From positions 1 to 6,126 of the forward strand of contig JBKDBG010000090.1 of NCBI GenBank assembly GCA_046314755.1: a DNA stretch of 6,126 nt, written 5' to 3'. Source of the DNA: UBA6183 sp046314755. Lineage in GTDB: Bacteria; Bacteroidota; Bacteroidia; UKL13-3. Under the pieces are notes generated by a model. It was not told the DNA's origin. It saw only the letters and a list, made by a program, of their open reading frames with translations, and made no database searches. Both the position numbers and the translations under genes were made by a program. Below are positions 1-6,030 of the stretch, in pieces (the stretch's first letter is position 1; each line of letters starts with the position of its first letter).

Positions 1-161
1 TTAAAATACTGATATCACCATCAATAATTGATGTATCGAATAATGCAATGTATAATGATTACATGATTGGGCTTAATAATAAGCCTGTATCTATTCCAGG
101 TAAATTCATCCCTTCCAAAGAATTCCTAGATTATCATTATAACAACATTTTTATTAAATAA
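1..161 (+). CDS. 3' end of an unrecognised gene (partial)
   Basis: An open frame runs in from the left edge (first whole codon at 3) and ends at the TAA at 159-161, giving the last 52 residues of a protein. The fragment is rich in Asn, Ile and Lys and ends in FLDYHYNNIFIK. I recognise no family, signal peptide or motif in it. It is probably coding because the frame stays open to the edge in very AT-rich DNA, where chance stops are frequent, and because its stop lies only 8 bases before the ATG of the next gene, which is operon-like spacing. The two genes share low G+C and may have been acquired together. The fragment is too short to assign a function, and the start lies outside the window. 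Confidence 0.6.
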   Translation, partial: KILISPSIIDVSNNAMYNDYMIGLNNKPVSIPGKFIPSKEFLDYHYNNIFIK

Positions 162-169
162 CCAGAACC

Positions 170-757
170 ATGGAAACCCAAATTTTACAGCCTAAACCTG
201 CAACCTTCATCCCATTAAACAACAAGGTATTTGGAACCTATCATCTGATTTATAGAATTAATGATTCGTTTAAAATAACCGATTTTGAAAGTTTGAATAA
301 CAAGCATCAATTGTTTTTTCAGCAAATAGAAAATAAAAATCAGCAATTCAACTTAACTTATGTTGATAGCCAATTTGTTAATATTCTGGCAGATCTTACG
401 CTGGAGGTTTTATTTAAAAATATCTCATCATTACATGATTACTTATTGTTGAAGGATAAAATAAAATGTGTAGATGATTCCAATGAAGCCCAATTTTACC
501 AATACAAATTTTCAAACTTCATTCACCTCCTACTCTATTCAGAAATAGCCGGCACAAAAATATTCAATCCACAATTTTCAATGGATAAAGTGTTTTGCTT
601 GAAGAATAAAATAGGTGAGTTAGAATACTTTTCCGTGTATGAACAACAGGCATTAATAACCAAGTTGATGAAAGAAATGAAACTTGAAATTGAGCCTACT
701 TCATCCAGCATCTCCCATCAACACGCAAAGCTTTGTTTGAAACTTTATTTCACTTAA
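170..757 (+). CDS. Hypothetical protein, 195 aa, AT-rich, with a repeat-encoded C-terminus
   Basis: Complete frame from ATG 170 to TAA 755-757. I do not recognise the family. There is no signal peptide and no clear transmembrane segment, so a cytoplasmic protein is most likely. The sequence mixes polar Asn/Gln/Lys stretches with aromatic and Leu-rich, helix-prone segments (about residues 70-95 and 115-127). The ATG at 170 is chosen because the next in-frame Met is about 137 codons on and the upstream stop is only 8 bases away. No Shine-Dalgarno motif is present, as usual in Bacteroidota. G+C is about 31%, well below the T9SS gene in this window, which suggests horizontal acquisition. The last 25 codons (from 680) lie in a DNA repeat whose second copy is at 1497-1559. 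The native C-terminus may therefore have been replaced or extended by the repeat. The following gene starts 24 bases after the stop. Function unknown. Confidence 0.75.
   Translation: METQILQPKPATFIPLNNKVFGTYHLIYRINDSFKITDFESLNNKHQLFFQQIENKNQQFNLTYVDSQFVNILADLTLEVLFKNISSLHDYLLLKDKIKCVDDSNEAQFYQYKFSNFIHLLLYSEIAGTKIFNPQFSMDKVFCLKNKIGELEYFSVYEQQALITKLMKEMKLEIEPTSSSISHQHAKLCLKLYFT
680..742 (+). repeat. Imperfect 63-bp repeat, copy A (inside the 3' end of a gene)
   Basis: This segment aligns without gaps to 1497-1559 (offset 817) with 52 of 63 positions identical by hand count. The longest exact run is 17 bases (726-742). It contains the 10-bp perfect palindrome CAAAGCTTTG at 726-735. Here it is coding, forming residues 171 onward of the 195-aa protein, and the TAA at 755-757 falls at the same offset as a TAA at 1572-1574 beyond copy B. 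The mismatches fall almost evenly over codon positions (4 first, 3 second, 4 third), which argues for DNA-level repetition and not for a conserved protein tail. The repeat's identity is unknown. Confidence 0.75.
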
Positions 758-781
758 ATTCAACTCCAAAACAACCTCAAC

Positions 782-1477
782 ATGAAAAGAAATCTATCGT
801 TAACCCTACTGGCTTGCCTATTTATTACACAAACAGGCCATACACAAACTACTGAAGGTATTGCCCAAAAAGGCTTTAAATACAACAACCATTTCGACCT
901 GGCATTGGGTATTGGAGGCGATGGCTTTACCTCGGCTGTATCATGGGTGAAATTTCATGGAGTTGGTAAAAAGAAAAAATTTAAAATAGGTTATGGATTG
1001 AGGCTTTCAAATTATTTTGGAACAAACAATACTTATAAAACTGCTCCTGCACATCTTATCAAACAAGAAAAAATAGATGAAATTACATTTTCGCAATCCC
1101 AAACCAATAGTTTAAATGCCACTTTAAACTTTGCCTATGGTATATCACCAAAATTTGAAATAGGTTTTAATATTGATGCCATTGGAATAAGCTTTGGAGC
1201 TGAACAAAATGCAAGTAAAGCCGGTATACATATGGGTAAAGCCAACCCAACTACAGGTAATTTTTTATTGGTTGGCAACAACGATATTGGCAACTTAAAC
1301 TCCGAATTTTATATACGTTATCGGGTTCGCTCAACATTTTCCATTCGTGCGGGGCTTAGCCACTTTTTTTCGGAATACACAACCCAAACTAAATTAGCCT
1401 ACAACAACAACCGATACCGACTCATTACAGATTTAGGTTTTATTGGTTTTACATTTTCGCCATTTTTGAAAAACTAA
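782..1477 (+). CDS. Exported protein, probable small outer-membrane beta-barrel, 231 aa
   Basis: The N-terminus is a signal peptide: MKRN, a hydrophobic core at about residues 5-16, then a polar stretch, with likely cleavage near residue 22 (after GHTQ). LLAC at 9-12 resembles a lipobox, but it comes very early and the hydrophobic core continues past the Cys, so I favour signal peptidase I. The mature part has many amphipathic beta-strand candidates with alternating hydrophobic residues and aromatic ends: about 38-46, 65-75, 109-120, 124-138, 173-181, 184-197 and 213-227. It ends in a strand-like, Phe-rich segment (LGFIGFTFSPF). This fits a small outer-membrane barrel of unknown ligand, but the family assignment is inferred from pattern only. 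The gene begins 24 bases after the preceding stop, so cotranscription is plausible. There is no Shine-Dalgarno motif. G+C is about 34% in the lines counted. Confidence 0.8.
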   Translation: MKRNLSLTLLACLFITQTGHTQTTEGIAQKGFKYNNHFDLALGIGGDGFTSAVSWVKFHGVGKKKKFKIGYGLRLSNYFGTNNTYKTAPAHLIKQEKIDEITFSQSQTNSLNATLNFAYGISPKFEIGFNIDAIGISFGAEQNASKAGIHMGKANPTTGNFLLVGNNDIGNLNSEFYIRYRVRSTFSIRAGLSHFFSEYTTQTKLAYNNNRYRLITDLGFIGFTFSPFLKN

Positions 1478-1496
1478 GGGTAAAATTTATGGCCTA

Positions 1497-1559
1497 AAAC
1501 TTCTAATTGATTATACCTCATCAAGCCTCTCCCAACAACGCACAAAGCTTTGTTTGAAA
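1497..1559 (+). repeat. Imperfect 63-bp repeat, copy B (intergenic)
   Basis: Second copy of the repeat at 680-742, beginning 19 bases after the stop of the beta-barrel gene. Its palindromic core is longer here: ACAAAGCTTTGT (12 bp, 1542-1553). It is flanked symmetrically by CCAA (1532-1535) and TTGG (1560-1563), each six bases away, so a discontinuous hairpin is possible. The outer CCAA/TTGG arms are not kept in copy A. In the frame matching copy A it would read on to a TAA at 1572-1574, but there is no start codon and a TGA lies at 1467-1469, so this copy is not a gene. It could be a dispersed genomic repeat or the remnant of a duplicated gene end. Confidence 0.75.
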
Positions 1560-1596
1560 TTGGTTTACGCATAAAAAACAAAACACTTATCCGGGC

Positions 1597-1625
1597 TTAA
1601 TTTTACGTGCAAATTATTATCTTTA
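1597..1625 (+). promoter_or_regulatory. Possible promoter for the VOC-family gene
   Basis: TATCTTTA at 1618-1625 matches the Bacteroidota -7 element TAnnTTTG except for the last base, and lies about 50 bases before the ATG at 1678. The expected TTTG-type -33 element is poor: only TTAA at 1597-1600 is at a suitable distance (17 bases). The surrounding DNA is so AT-rich that a chance match is quite possible. Confidence 0.25.
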
Positions 1626-1677
1626 TTTTATATTTAATTTTTTCATAAGCCTATTTACCTATTTGAGAAGAAACACC

Positions 1678-2085
1678 ATGAATATAAAATCCATTTTTAT
1701 TAACCTGCCTATTACAAACCTGGAGCAAACACGTGCATTTTGGAGTGATTTAGGTTTTCGTTTCAACGAACAATTTTCTGATGATAAAGCCTTGTGCTTA
1801 ATCCTTAATGAAGGAAGCATGTATGCCATGCTGATTACCCAACCCATGTTTGCCACCTTTACCAACAAACCCATTGCAGATAGAACAACCACGCAGGCTA
1901 TTTTTGCCATTGAAGTAAATACTCGAGAAGAAGTTGACCACATGGTTGCAACCGCATTAAGCAATGGAGCCACACGTTTTAAAGAAAGTGTAAACCATGG
2001 CTGGATGTACTATGATAGTTTTGCCGACTTGGACGGACATCAATGGGAAATTATGTGCACCAACGCCACGGATGATACTGAGTAA
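1678..2085 (+). CDS. VOC (glyoxalase/bleomycin-resistance/dioxygenase) superfamily protein, 135 aa
   Basis: A single-chain VOC protein with two beta-alpha-beta-beta-beta halves. The first half covers about residues 3-56: strand IKSIFINLPI, helix LEQTRAFWSDLG at 15-26, then strands around 27-55. The second covers about 73-128: strand QAIFAIEV, helix at 83-98, and the family signature DLDGHQWEIM at 117-126. The length is normal for the superfamily. His107, His121 and Glu124 are candidate functional residues; Glu124 sits where the second-half metal ligand usually lies. The first strand lacks the usual His or Gln, so a classical glyoxalase I metal site is doubtful and the substrate is unknown. 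I chose ATG 1678 over an in-frame TTG at 1663 because the first strand follows it directly and TTG starts are rare here. The purine-rich bases before it (GAGAAG) may help initiation. The gene converges on the T9SS gene. Confidence 0.9.
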   Translation: MNIKSIFINLPITNLEQTRAFWSDLGFRFNEQFSDDKALCLILNEGSMYAMLITQPMFATFTNKPIADRTTTQAIFAIEVNTREEVDHMVATALSNGATRFKESVNHGWMYYDSFADLDGHQWEIMCTNATDDTE

Positions 2086-2104
2086 ATGAAATCCAATTTA
2101 TATA

Positions 2105-2139
2105 AAAAAAGCTGTGCAAATAATTTGCACAGCTTTTTT
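2105..2139. terminator. Bidirectional intrinsic terminator between convergent genes
   Basis: A perfect 16-bp inverted repeat (arms 2105-2120 and 2124-2139) with a 3-base loop TAA. Its inner stem is GCTGTGCAAA and its outer six pairs are A-T, giving a T-run after the hairpin on both strands. It begins 19 bases after the VOC gene stop and lies 19 bases beyond the stop of the minus-strand T9SS gene, so it can end transcription of both. Confidence 0.92.
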
Positions 2140-2158
2140 GTTGTCCTAATATTCAACA

Positions 2159-5100
2159 CTAATGTTTCACTACTTTTTGTGTAGTAATTTTATTCGAACC
2201 CGATTGTATTTCTACAAAATAAGTTCCTGCATGTAACGTGTTAAACAAGGTGATGGATTCCCCTTGTTGCGTATTGGTTTGGGTAATGATTTGTGAACCC
2301 ATATTTCTTCCTGTTACATCATATACCGTAACTTTTACATCTTGTAAAGCTGAGCTAAACCATACGGTTGGTTCACCTTCAAACGGATTGCTGATAAGTA
2401 CTTCCTGAATTGAATACGGCTGTATGCTCACCACTTCACTGTAGGTAAATGCACCATCATAATCCACTTGTTTTACGCGATAATAAACGGCTTGTTGCGC
2501 AAGTTCCGCCCCTACTGATACAAATGAATAAAGTTTTATGGTGTTGGAGTTTCCTGCACTTTTTACTTGCCCTATACCTTCAAAATAAATGCCATCGAAC
2601 GAGCGCTCCACCTCAAAATAATGGTTATTGGTTTCAGATGCAGTTACCCAATTTAATTGATGCACATCTGCCGCTTTGCGACTTACTTTTAGGGTAAGCC
2701 AATTTACAGGCAATGTATTTACCCCACTTACTGAGCCCAAAGTAAACTCTCCAAAACCACTTAAATTTAAAGCAGTAAAAAACGGAAAGGTGTAAATGGT
2801 AGAAACAGGAGTCCAAGGTGAACTGAAATCATTTCTGCGCATAATGTAAACACTATCCGTTGATGCCATTCCGGTTAATCCCGTACGATCATAATTTAAG
2901 GTGTACGTAACGGCCAAAGGAGAGGCAGCTGTTCCGGTACCTCCGTAAGAAATTGCATGCCACTCAGCCACACTGGCTAAGTTTGGTGTGAAGATGGAAT
3001 TGTTATTGGTAGTAGCAGAAGCATTACTTGCAAATACCGGAGAAGCATTGCTGAATGGAGCTCCTGCAAAGCGTGCAAAGTTGATATCCGATCCGGCTTG
3101 CCCGATGTTATTGAACGTAACCGACATGTTTGCATGGCTGTATGCCGTTGAAAACGGAACAGGCTGACTTGAGAATGAAAGGGCATTCGCCACATTTACA
3201 TTTCCGATGTACACACTGTTTCCATTACCCGATTGGGTACGGAAAATTACATACACCTGAGCGGCTCCCGAAAACGGTAACAAACTCACCGATTCCATTC
3301 TCCAATCTTGCGCAAATTGAGGCGTATAATTAAGTACCGTTGCTGTATCAGTTCCTAAACTTGATGTGGTGTTAAAACTGTTTTTCATGTACACCGTATT
3401 AAACGTATAACCACCATCCACAGAAACCAAAACTTCTAAGGTATCATCAAATGTATTTACCGTAGTTGGGGCATGGGCCACATTAAAATGCAATACCGGA
3501 TGTGTAATACCTGTAAAATTAAACATGGGTGAAATTAATGAAGCTTCTGTTCCGGCTGCTGCCACTTGGTGATCAAACCAAGTAACTCCCGCTGCTGATT
3601 GTCCGTTGGCTTGAACCACAGTGCGTGTTTTTAACGTGGTTGGATTCACTACTGTCCAACTTGAATTCATATTGTTTTGAATACGATACGGCAGTGTGGT
3701 TGGTGATTCGGCAATGATGGTTAATACCAAAGTATCATTACCCGGAATACTATCATTGGCCAAAGCGGTAAATAATTTAACCGTATAAGTGCCCGGTGTG
3801 CTAAAAGTTAAAGCGTTTGCGCCCGTAAATAATACATTGGTGGTATCATCAGGATTAATGGAAACGTTTGTATTTACTGCAGCCGATAATGGGCCATTAT
3901 CAATTTGGTAACGAACAGGAATTCCGGTTGGGCGGGCTTGCACCCCATTATTTCTTACAATGGCACGCAGGTTAATATTTATTCCGGTGCGAACACGGAA
4001 ATTATTTCCCGGATAGGCTGCAGAAACCAATACATCTACTTGCGGAATTGGTCGAGCTTCACACTCTTGCATCAGTCGGGTTGTTCCCCATAATACAGGT
4101 GTGGCATAAAATGCGCCCGGCCTTAAACTCACCATAGGCGATTGTCCAAATGCTCCGGCCATAAAATAAAATACGTTGCCCGGCCTTAGCGGAGTTTCTG
4201 TTTGAGAGGTTCCTAAGAAATAATTCAACCCGTTAACCGATTGACTGCCTGCAATACCTGCAATAACAGGAATATTGCTTACACGAGGCGGAAGTAACAT
4301 GTGAAATACCAACGTGGTTCCTAAATCAGAGGTTTGTACCACACGATTGGCTGAACGTGCCAAAATATTTCCGAGGGTGTCTAAAATTAAACCACACACC
4401 GTATCACCCACGGCATCTGAATTAGAAACCAAGAATGAACGAACCGTGGTAAGGATGGCGGTGTTATTGATAAAATATCTTGCACCCCAAAAATTTGGAA
4501 CCGTAGTACCGTTACTTCCTGTGTGTGGTTGTAAGGTATCCGTGTATGCCATGCGATAACCGCCCACAGCATAACTGTAAACTTGCGTGTTGTTCGCATT
4601 GTTATCATCATTCGGAACGCTAACGGTAATAATGCTTGAACCGGTTATGGTTGGAGTGAATGGTGCAAAAGCAACATTGGTATTTGCACCGGAAGCCAAG
4701 TTGGCAACGGTTGCTGTGGTGGTGTAGTTATGATCACCGGTGATGTTTAAAGAAACAGTTAAGTTGGTTAATGCATTTACTCCGGGGTTAAAAATATTGG
4801 CACGAATTGAATCCGGACGGTTATAATCTAAACTCACTCTTCCTTGCGCATAAACAAATCGAACGGCTGCATCATTTAACGTAATTGGTGTAAATCGATA
4901 GGTTCTTCCATTATCGGGAGCAGGCCCGGCAGGTATACTGGTTGGGTTACGATAATTTACGGCATTGTTGATGTAAAATCCGGTATTGGCCACTGCTGCA
5001 CCCCATGCCACCGTTGAGCCTTTTACTAAATGTATATTTTGATTGGCCACGGTAACACTTCTACCCACAATACCTACAGCCGAAAATCTTGCTGCAGCTA

Positions 5101-5707
5101 AGGAAATGGTGGAAGTCCATCTACCGTATACAATTTCCACTACGTTTGTTCCTTCGTACAATTTGATTTGAAAATTAATGGTATCCCATAATCCACCAAC
5201 CCCTGCTTGCAATTTATCCTTCAAATTTTTCCATTGAATGGTACATACGCGTGTGCCGGGATTTCCATCCGTAAAAACTCTGAACTCGGCATTGCTAGTG
5301 CCTGCATGCAAATCTTGTCCAAAGCCAAAGATCATGCTTGAATCACTTGCCAAAGGCGCAGGCGTAGTAACTCCACCTGATGCAAAAACTCCATTGGGTG
5401 GTGGTTGTGCGTGAGCCGTAAACAAGAAGTGGCGGGAAGCCGAATCGGAACCCAGTTTAATAAAACCGTTGGTGCTGAGTACGAATGAATCGTAAGGAAA
5501 TCCATTGAAGTTAAATGTAAAACCAATGGGTTGAGCAGTAGAAAATGCATCATCGGAATTGGCCACCGTAATCACAGTGCCATTGGTTCCTAAATCCGTG
5601 TAAGTGCCCAAGTTGGTAGAGAATCCACCGGGCTGATAATTGAGCTGAGCATGCGCGCCCAACCCAATGAATAAAAATAAAATGAGTAAAGTAAAGGTTG
5701 GCTTCAT
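2159..5707 (-). CDS. Large secreted multidomain protein with T9SS type A sorting domain, 1182 aa
   Basis: The start is the ATG at 5705-5707 and the stop is a TAG. Residues 1-20 form a signal peptide with probable cleavage at AHA|Q. Domains, with rough borders from pattern: 22-272, a beta-rich N-terminal domain with FVLSTNG at 75-81, common in Bacteroidota surface proteins; 277-380 and 556-667, two CARDB-like Ig-fold domains with NND/GND-type ends; 383-550, a beta-rich domain between them; 672-842, a MAM/choice-of-anchor-J-like beta-sandwich (LISPMFNF, LEVLVSVDGG); 843-993, a domain ending GFGEFTLGS; 997-1096, an FN3-like domain with WVTASETNNHYFEVERS and YYRVKQVDYDG; 1101-1182, a T9SS type A sorting domain with VTVYDVTGR at 1126-1134 and GTYFVEI at 1161-1167, ending in KVVKH. 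By analogy with the family it crosses the outer membrane through T9SS, loses this tail and is anchored or released. I see no catalytic domain, so an adhesin or structural role is inferred, with no known ligand. It appears intact and monocistronic. Confidence 0.93.
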   Translation of the reverse strand: MKPTFTLLILFLFIGLGAHAQLNYQPGGFSTNLGTYTDLGTNGTVITVANSDDAFSTAQPIGFTFNFNGFPYDSFVLSTNGFIKLGSDSASRHFLFTAHAQPPPNGVFASGGVTTPAPLASDSSMIFGFGQDLHAGTSNAEFRVFTDGNPGTRVCTIQWKNLKDKLQAGVGGLWDTINFQIKLYEGTNVVEIVYGRWTSTISLAAARFSAVGIVGRSVTVANQNIHLVKGSTVAWGAAVANTGFYINNAVNYRNPTSIPAGPAPDNGRTYRFTPITLNDAAVRFVYAQGRVSLDYNRPDSIRANIFNPGVNALTNLTVSLNITGDHNYTTTATVANLASGANTNVAFAPFTPTITGSSIITVSVPNDDNNANNTQVYSYAVGGYRMAYTDTLQPHTGSNGTTVPNFWGARYFINNTAILTTVRSFLVSNSDAVGDTVCGLILDTLGNILARSANRVVQTSDLGTTLVFHMLLPPRVSNIPVIAGIAGSQSVNGLNYFLGTSQTETPLRPGNVFYFMAGAFGQSPMVSLRPGAFYATPVLWGTTRLMQECEARPIPQVDVLVSAAYPGNNFRVRTGININLRAIVRNNGVQARPTGIPVRYQIDNGPLSAAVNTNVSINPDDTTNVLFTGANALTFSTPGTYTVKLFTALANDSIPGNDTLVLTIIAESPTTLPYRIQNNMNSSWTVVNPTTLKTRTVVQANGQSAAGVTWFDHQVAAAGTEASLISPMFNFTGITHPVLHFNVAHAPTTVNTFDDTLEVLVSVDGGYTFNTVYMKNSFNTTSSLGTDTATVLNYTPQFAQDWRMESVSLLPFSGAAQVYVIFRTQSGNGNSVYIGNVNVANALSFSSQPVPFSTAYSHANMSVTFNNIGQAGSDINFARFAGAPFSNASPVFASNASATTNNNSIFTPNLASVAEWHAISYGGTGTAASPLAVTYTLNYDRTGLTGMASTDSVYIMRRNDFSSPWTPVSTIYTFPFFTALNLSGFGEFTLGSVSGVNTLPVNWLTLKVSRKAADVHQLNWVTASETNNHYFEVERSFDGIYFEGIGQVKSAGNSNTIKLYSFVSVGAELAQQAVYYRVKQVDYDGAFTYSEVVSIQPYSIQEVLISNPFEGEPTVWFSSALQDVKVTVYDVTGRNMGSQIITQTNTQQGESITLFNTLHAGTYFVEIQSGSNKITTQKVVKH

Positions 5708-5726
5708 AATCGTTAAATTGGTAGTT

Positions 5727-5757
5727 TAAAGTTATGTATTTCATTGATTATTACAAG
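5727..5757 (-). promoter_or_regulatory. Possible promoter of the T9SS protein gene
   Basis: On the minus strand, TAACTTTA (plus-strand 5727-5734) matches the Bacteroidota -7 consensus TAnnTTTG at all but the last base. CTTG (plus-strand 5754-5757) lies 19 bases upstream, at the expected spacing for a TTTG-type -33 element. The -7 box ends 19 bases before the ATG, implying a short leader. No Shine-Dalgarno motif is present. This is inferred from motif match only. Confidence 0.4.
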
Positions 5758-5770
5758 TTAAAATTACTTA

Positions 5771-5804
5771 CATTTCATGAAATGCATCATTCACTGAGTG
5801 AATG
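5771..5804. promoter_or_regulatory. Two adjacent palindromes upstream of the T9SS gene, possible operators
   Basis: CATTTCATGAAATG (5771-5784) is a perfect 14-bp palindrome. CATTCACTGAGTGAATG (5788-5804) has perfect 8-bp arms around one central base. They are separated by three bases, and both begin with CATT and end with AATG, as if one dimeric regulator had two sites. They lie just upstream of the proposed -33 element of the minus-strand gene (about 65-97 bases from its ATG). The palindromes are certain; the regulatory role is a guess, and no regulator gene is in the window. Confidence 0.4.
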
Positions 5805-5820
5805 GTTGATTGGAAGATTG

Positions 5821-5862
5821 CGGGTTTGGTATTACGGGTTTGGTATTGCGAGTTTGCGGGTT
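5821..5862 (+). repeat. 14-bp G/T-rich tandem repeat, three units
   Basis: Units CGGGTTTGGTATTA (5821-5834) and CGGGTTTGGTATTG (5835-5848) differ only at the last base. A third, degenerate unit CGAGTTTGCGGGTT follows (5849-5862). The strand is strongly G/T-rich, in contrast to the A/G-rich tract that follows. No coding role is seen; probably a small slippage-derived satellite. Confidence 0.75.
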
Positions 5863-5900
5863 AATAATTTTTTTAGATTATACACGAAAGACAAAAGATT

Positions 5901-5967
5901 AAAGACGAAAGAGAAAAGAAGAAAGAGATAAGACGAAAGAGAAAGACGAAAGAGAAAAGAAGAAAGA
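5901..5967 (+). repeat. Purine-rich tract with an exact 26-bp direct repeat
   Basis: The same 26 bases, beginning AAAGACGAAAGAG, occur at 5901-5926 and 5942-5967 (offset 41). They sit in an almost pure A/G tract from about 5885 to 5970, broken only by single C and T bases. Shorter units of the type GAC-GAAA-GAG-AAA recur throughout, typical of slippage-prone low-complexity DNA. The reverse complement of part of the unit (TCTTTTCTCT, 6090-6099) reappears in the pyrimidine-rich stretch downstream. Confidence 0.8.
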
Positions 5968-6006
5968 CGAATCCACTAAATAGAAGTAAAGTCTTTCCTA
6001 TTTCAT

Positions 6007-6030
6007 CAACCTTAGCTTTAGCGTAGGTTG
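6007..6030. repeat. Small imperfect hairpin in intergenic DNA
   Basis: CAACCT (6007-6012) pairs with AGGTTG (6025-6030). Inside, after a two-base mismatch on each side, GC (6015-6016) pairs with GC (6021-6022) around a four-base loop. No T-run follows directly, so it is unlikely to be a strong intrinsic terminator. It may be a copy of a dispersed palindromic element, but no second copy is in this window. Confidence 0.4.

Noticed and set aside
790..820. Lipoprotein signal (LLAC) in the beta-barrel gene
   Set aside because: The Cys is at residue 12 and hydrophobic residues continue after it, so an ordinary signal peptide cut near residue 22 is more likely.
680..1574. Integron-type gene cassette array with attC sites
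   Set aside because: The gene-plus-repeat layout suggested it, but I could not find GTTRRRY/RYYYAAC core boxes at the right places, the palindrome is perfect instead of having the bulges of an attC, and no integrase is present.
1531..1598. Alternative short frame through copy B (reading THKALFEIGLRIKNK)
   Set aside because: It has no start codon, is about 20 codons long, and its frame is not shared by copy A, where the open frame is a different one.
1663..1677. TTG start five codons upstream of the VOC gene ATG
   Set aside because: It would add only five residues before the first beta strand, with no supporting ribosome-binding signal; ATG 1678 fits the family start better.
1659..1973. Minus-strand open frame of 104 codons
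   Set aside because: It lies antisense to the VOC gene, whose domain pattern and signature are clear; the antisense product shows no family features.
2977..3195. Minus-strand open frame of 72 codons, with similar short frames at 2634-2816, 4387-4611 and 5332-5553
   Set aside because: These are out-of-frame shadows inside the T9SS gene, which is intact in one frame over 1,182 codons.
5734..5931. Open frame of 65 codons on the plus strand
   Set aside because: It overlaps the proposed promoter and palindromes, runs through the G/T tandem repeat and ends in purine-rich low complexity (KTKEKRRKR), so it is a composition artefact.
5881..5970. CRISPR array
   Set aside because: The repeats are overlapping low-complexity purine units with no regular unique spacers, and no cas gene is nearby.
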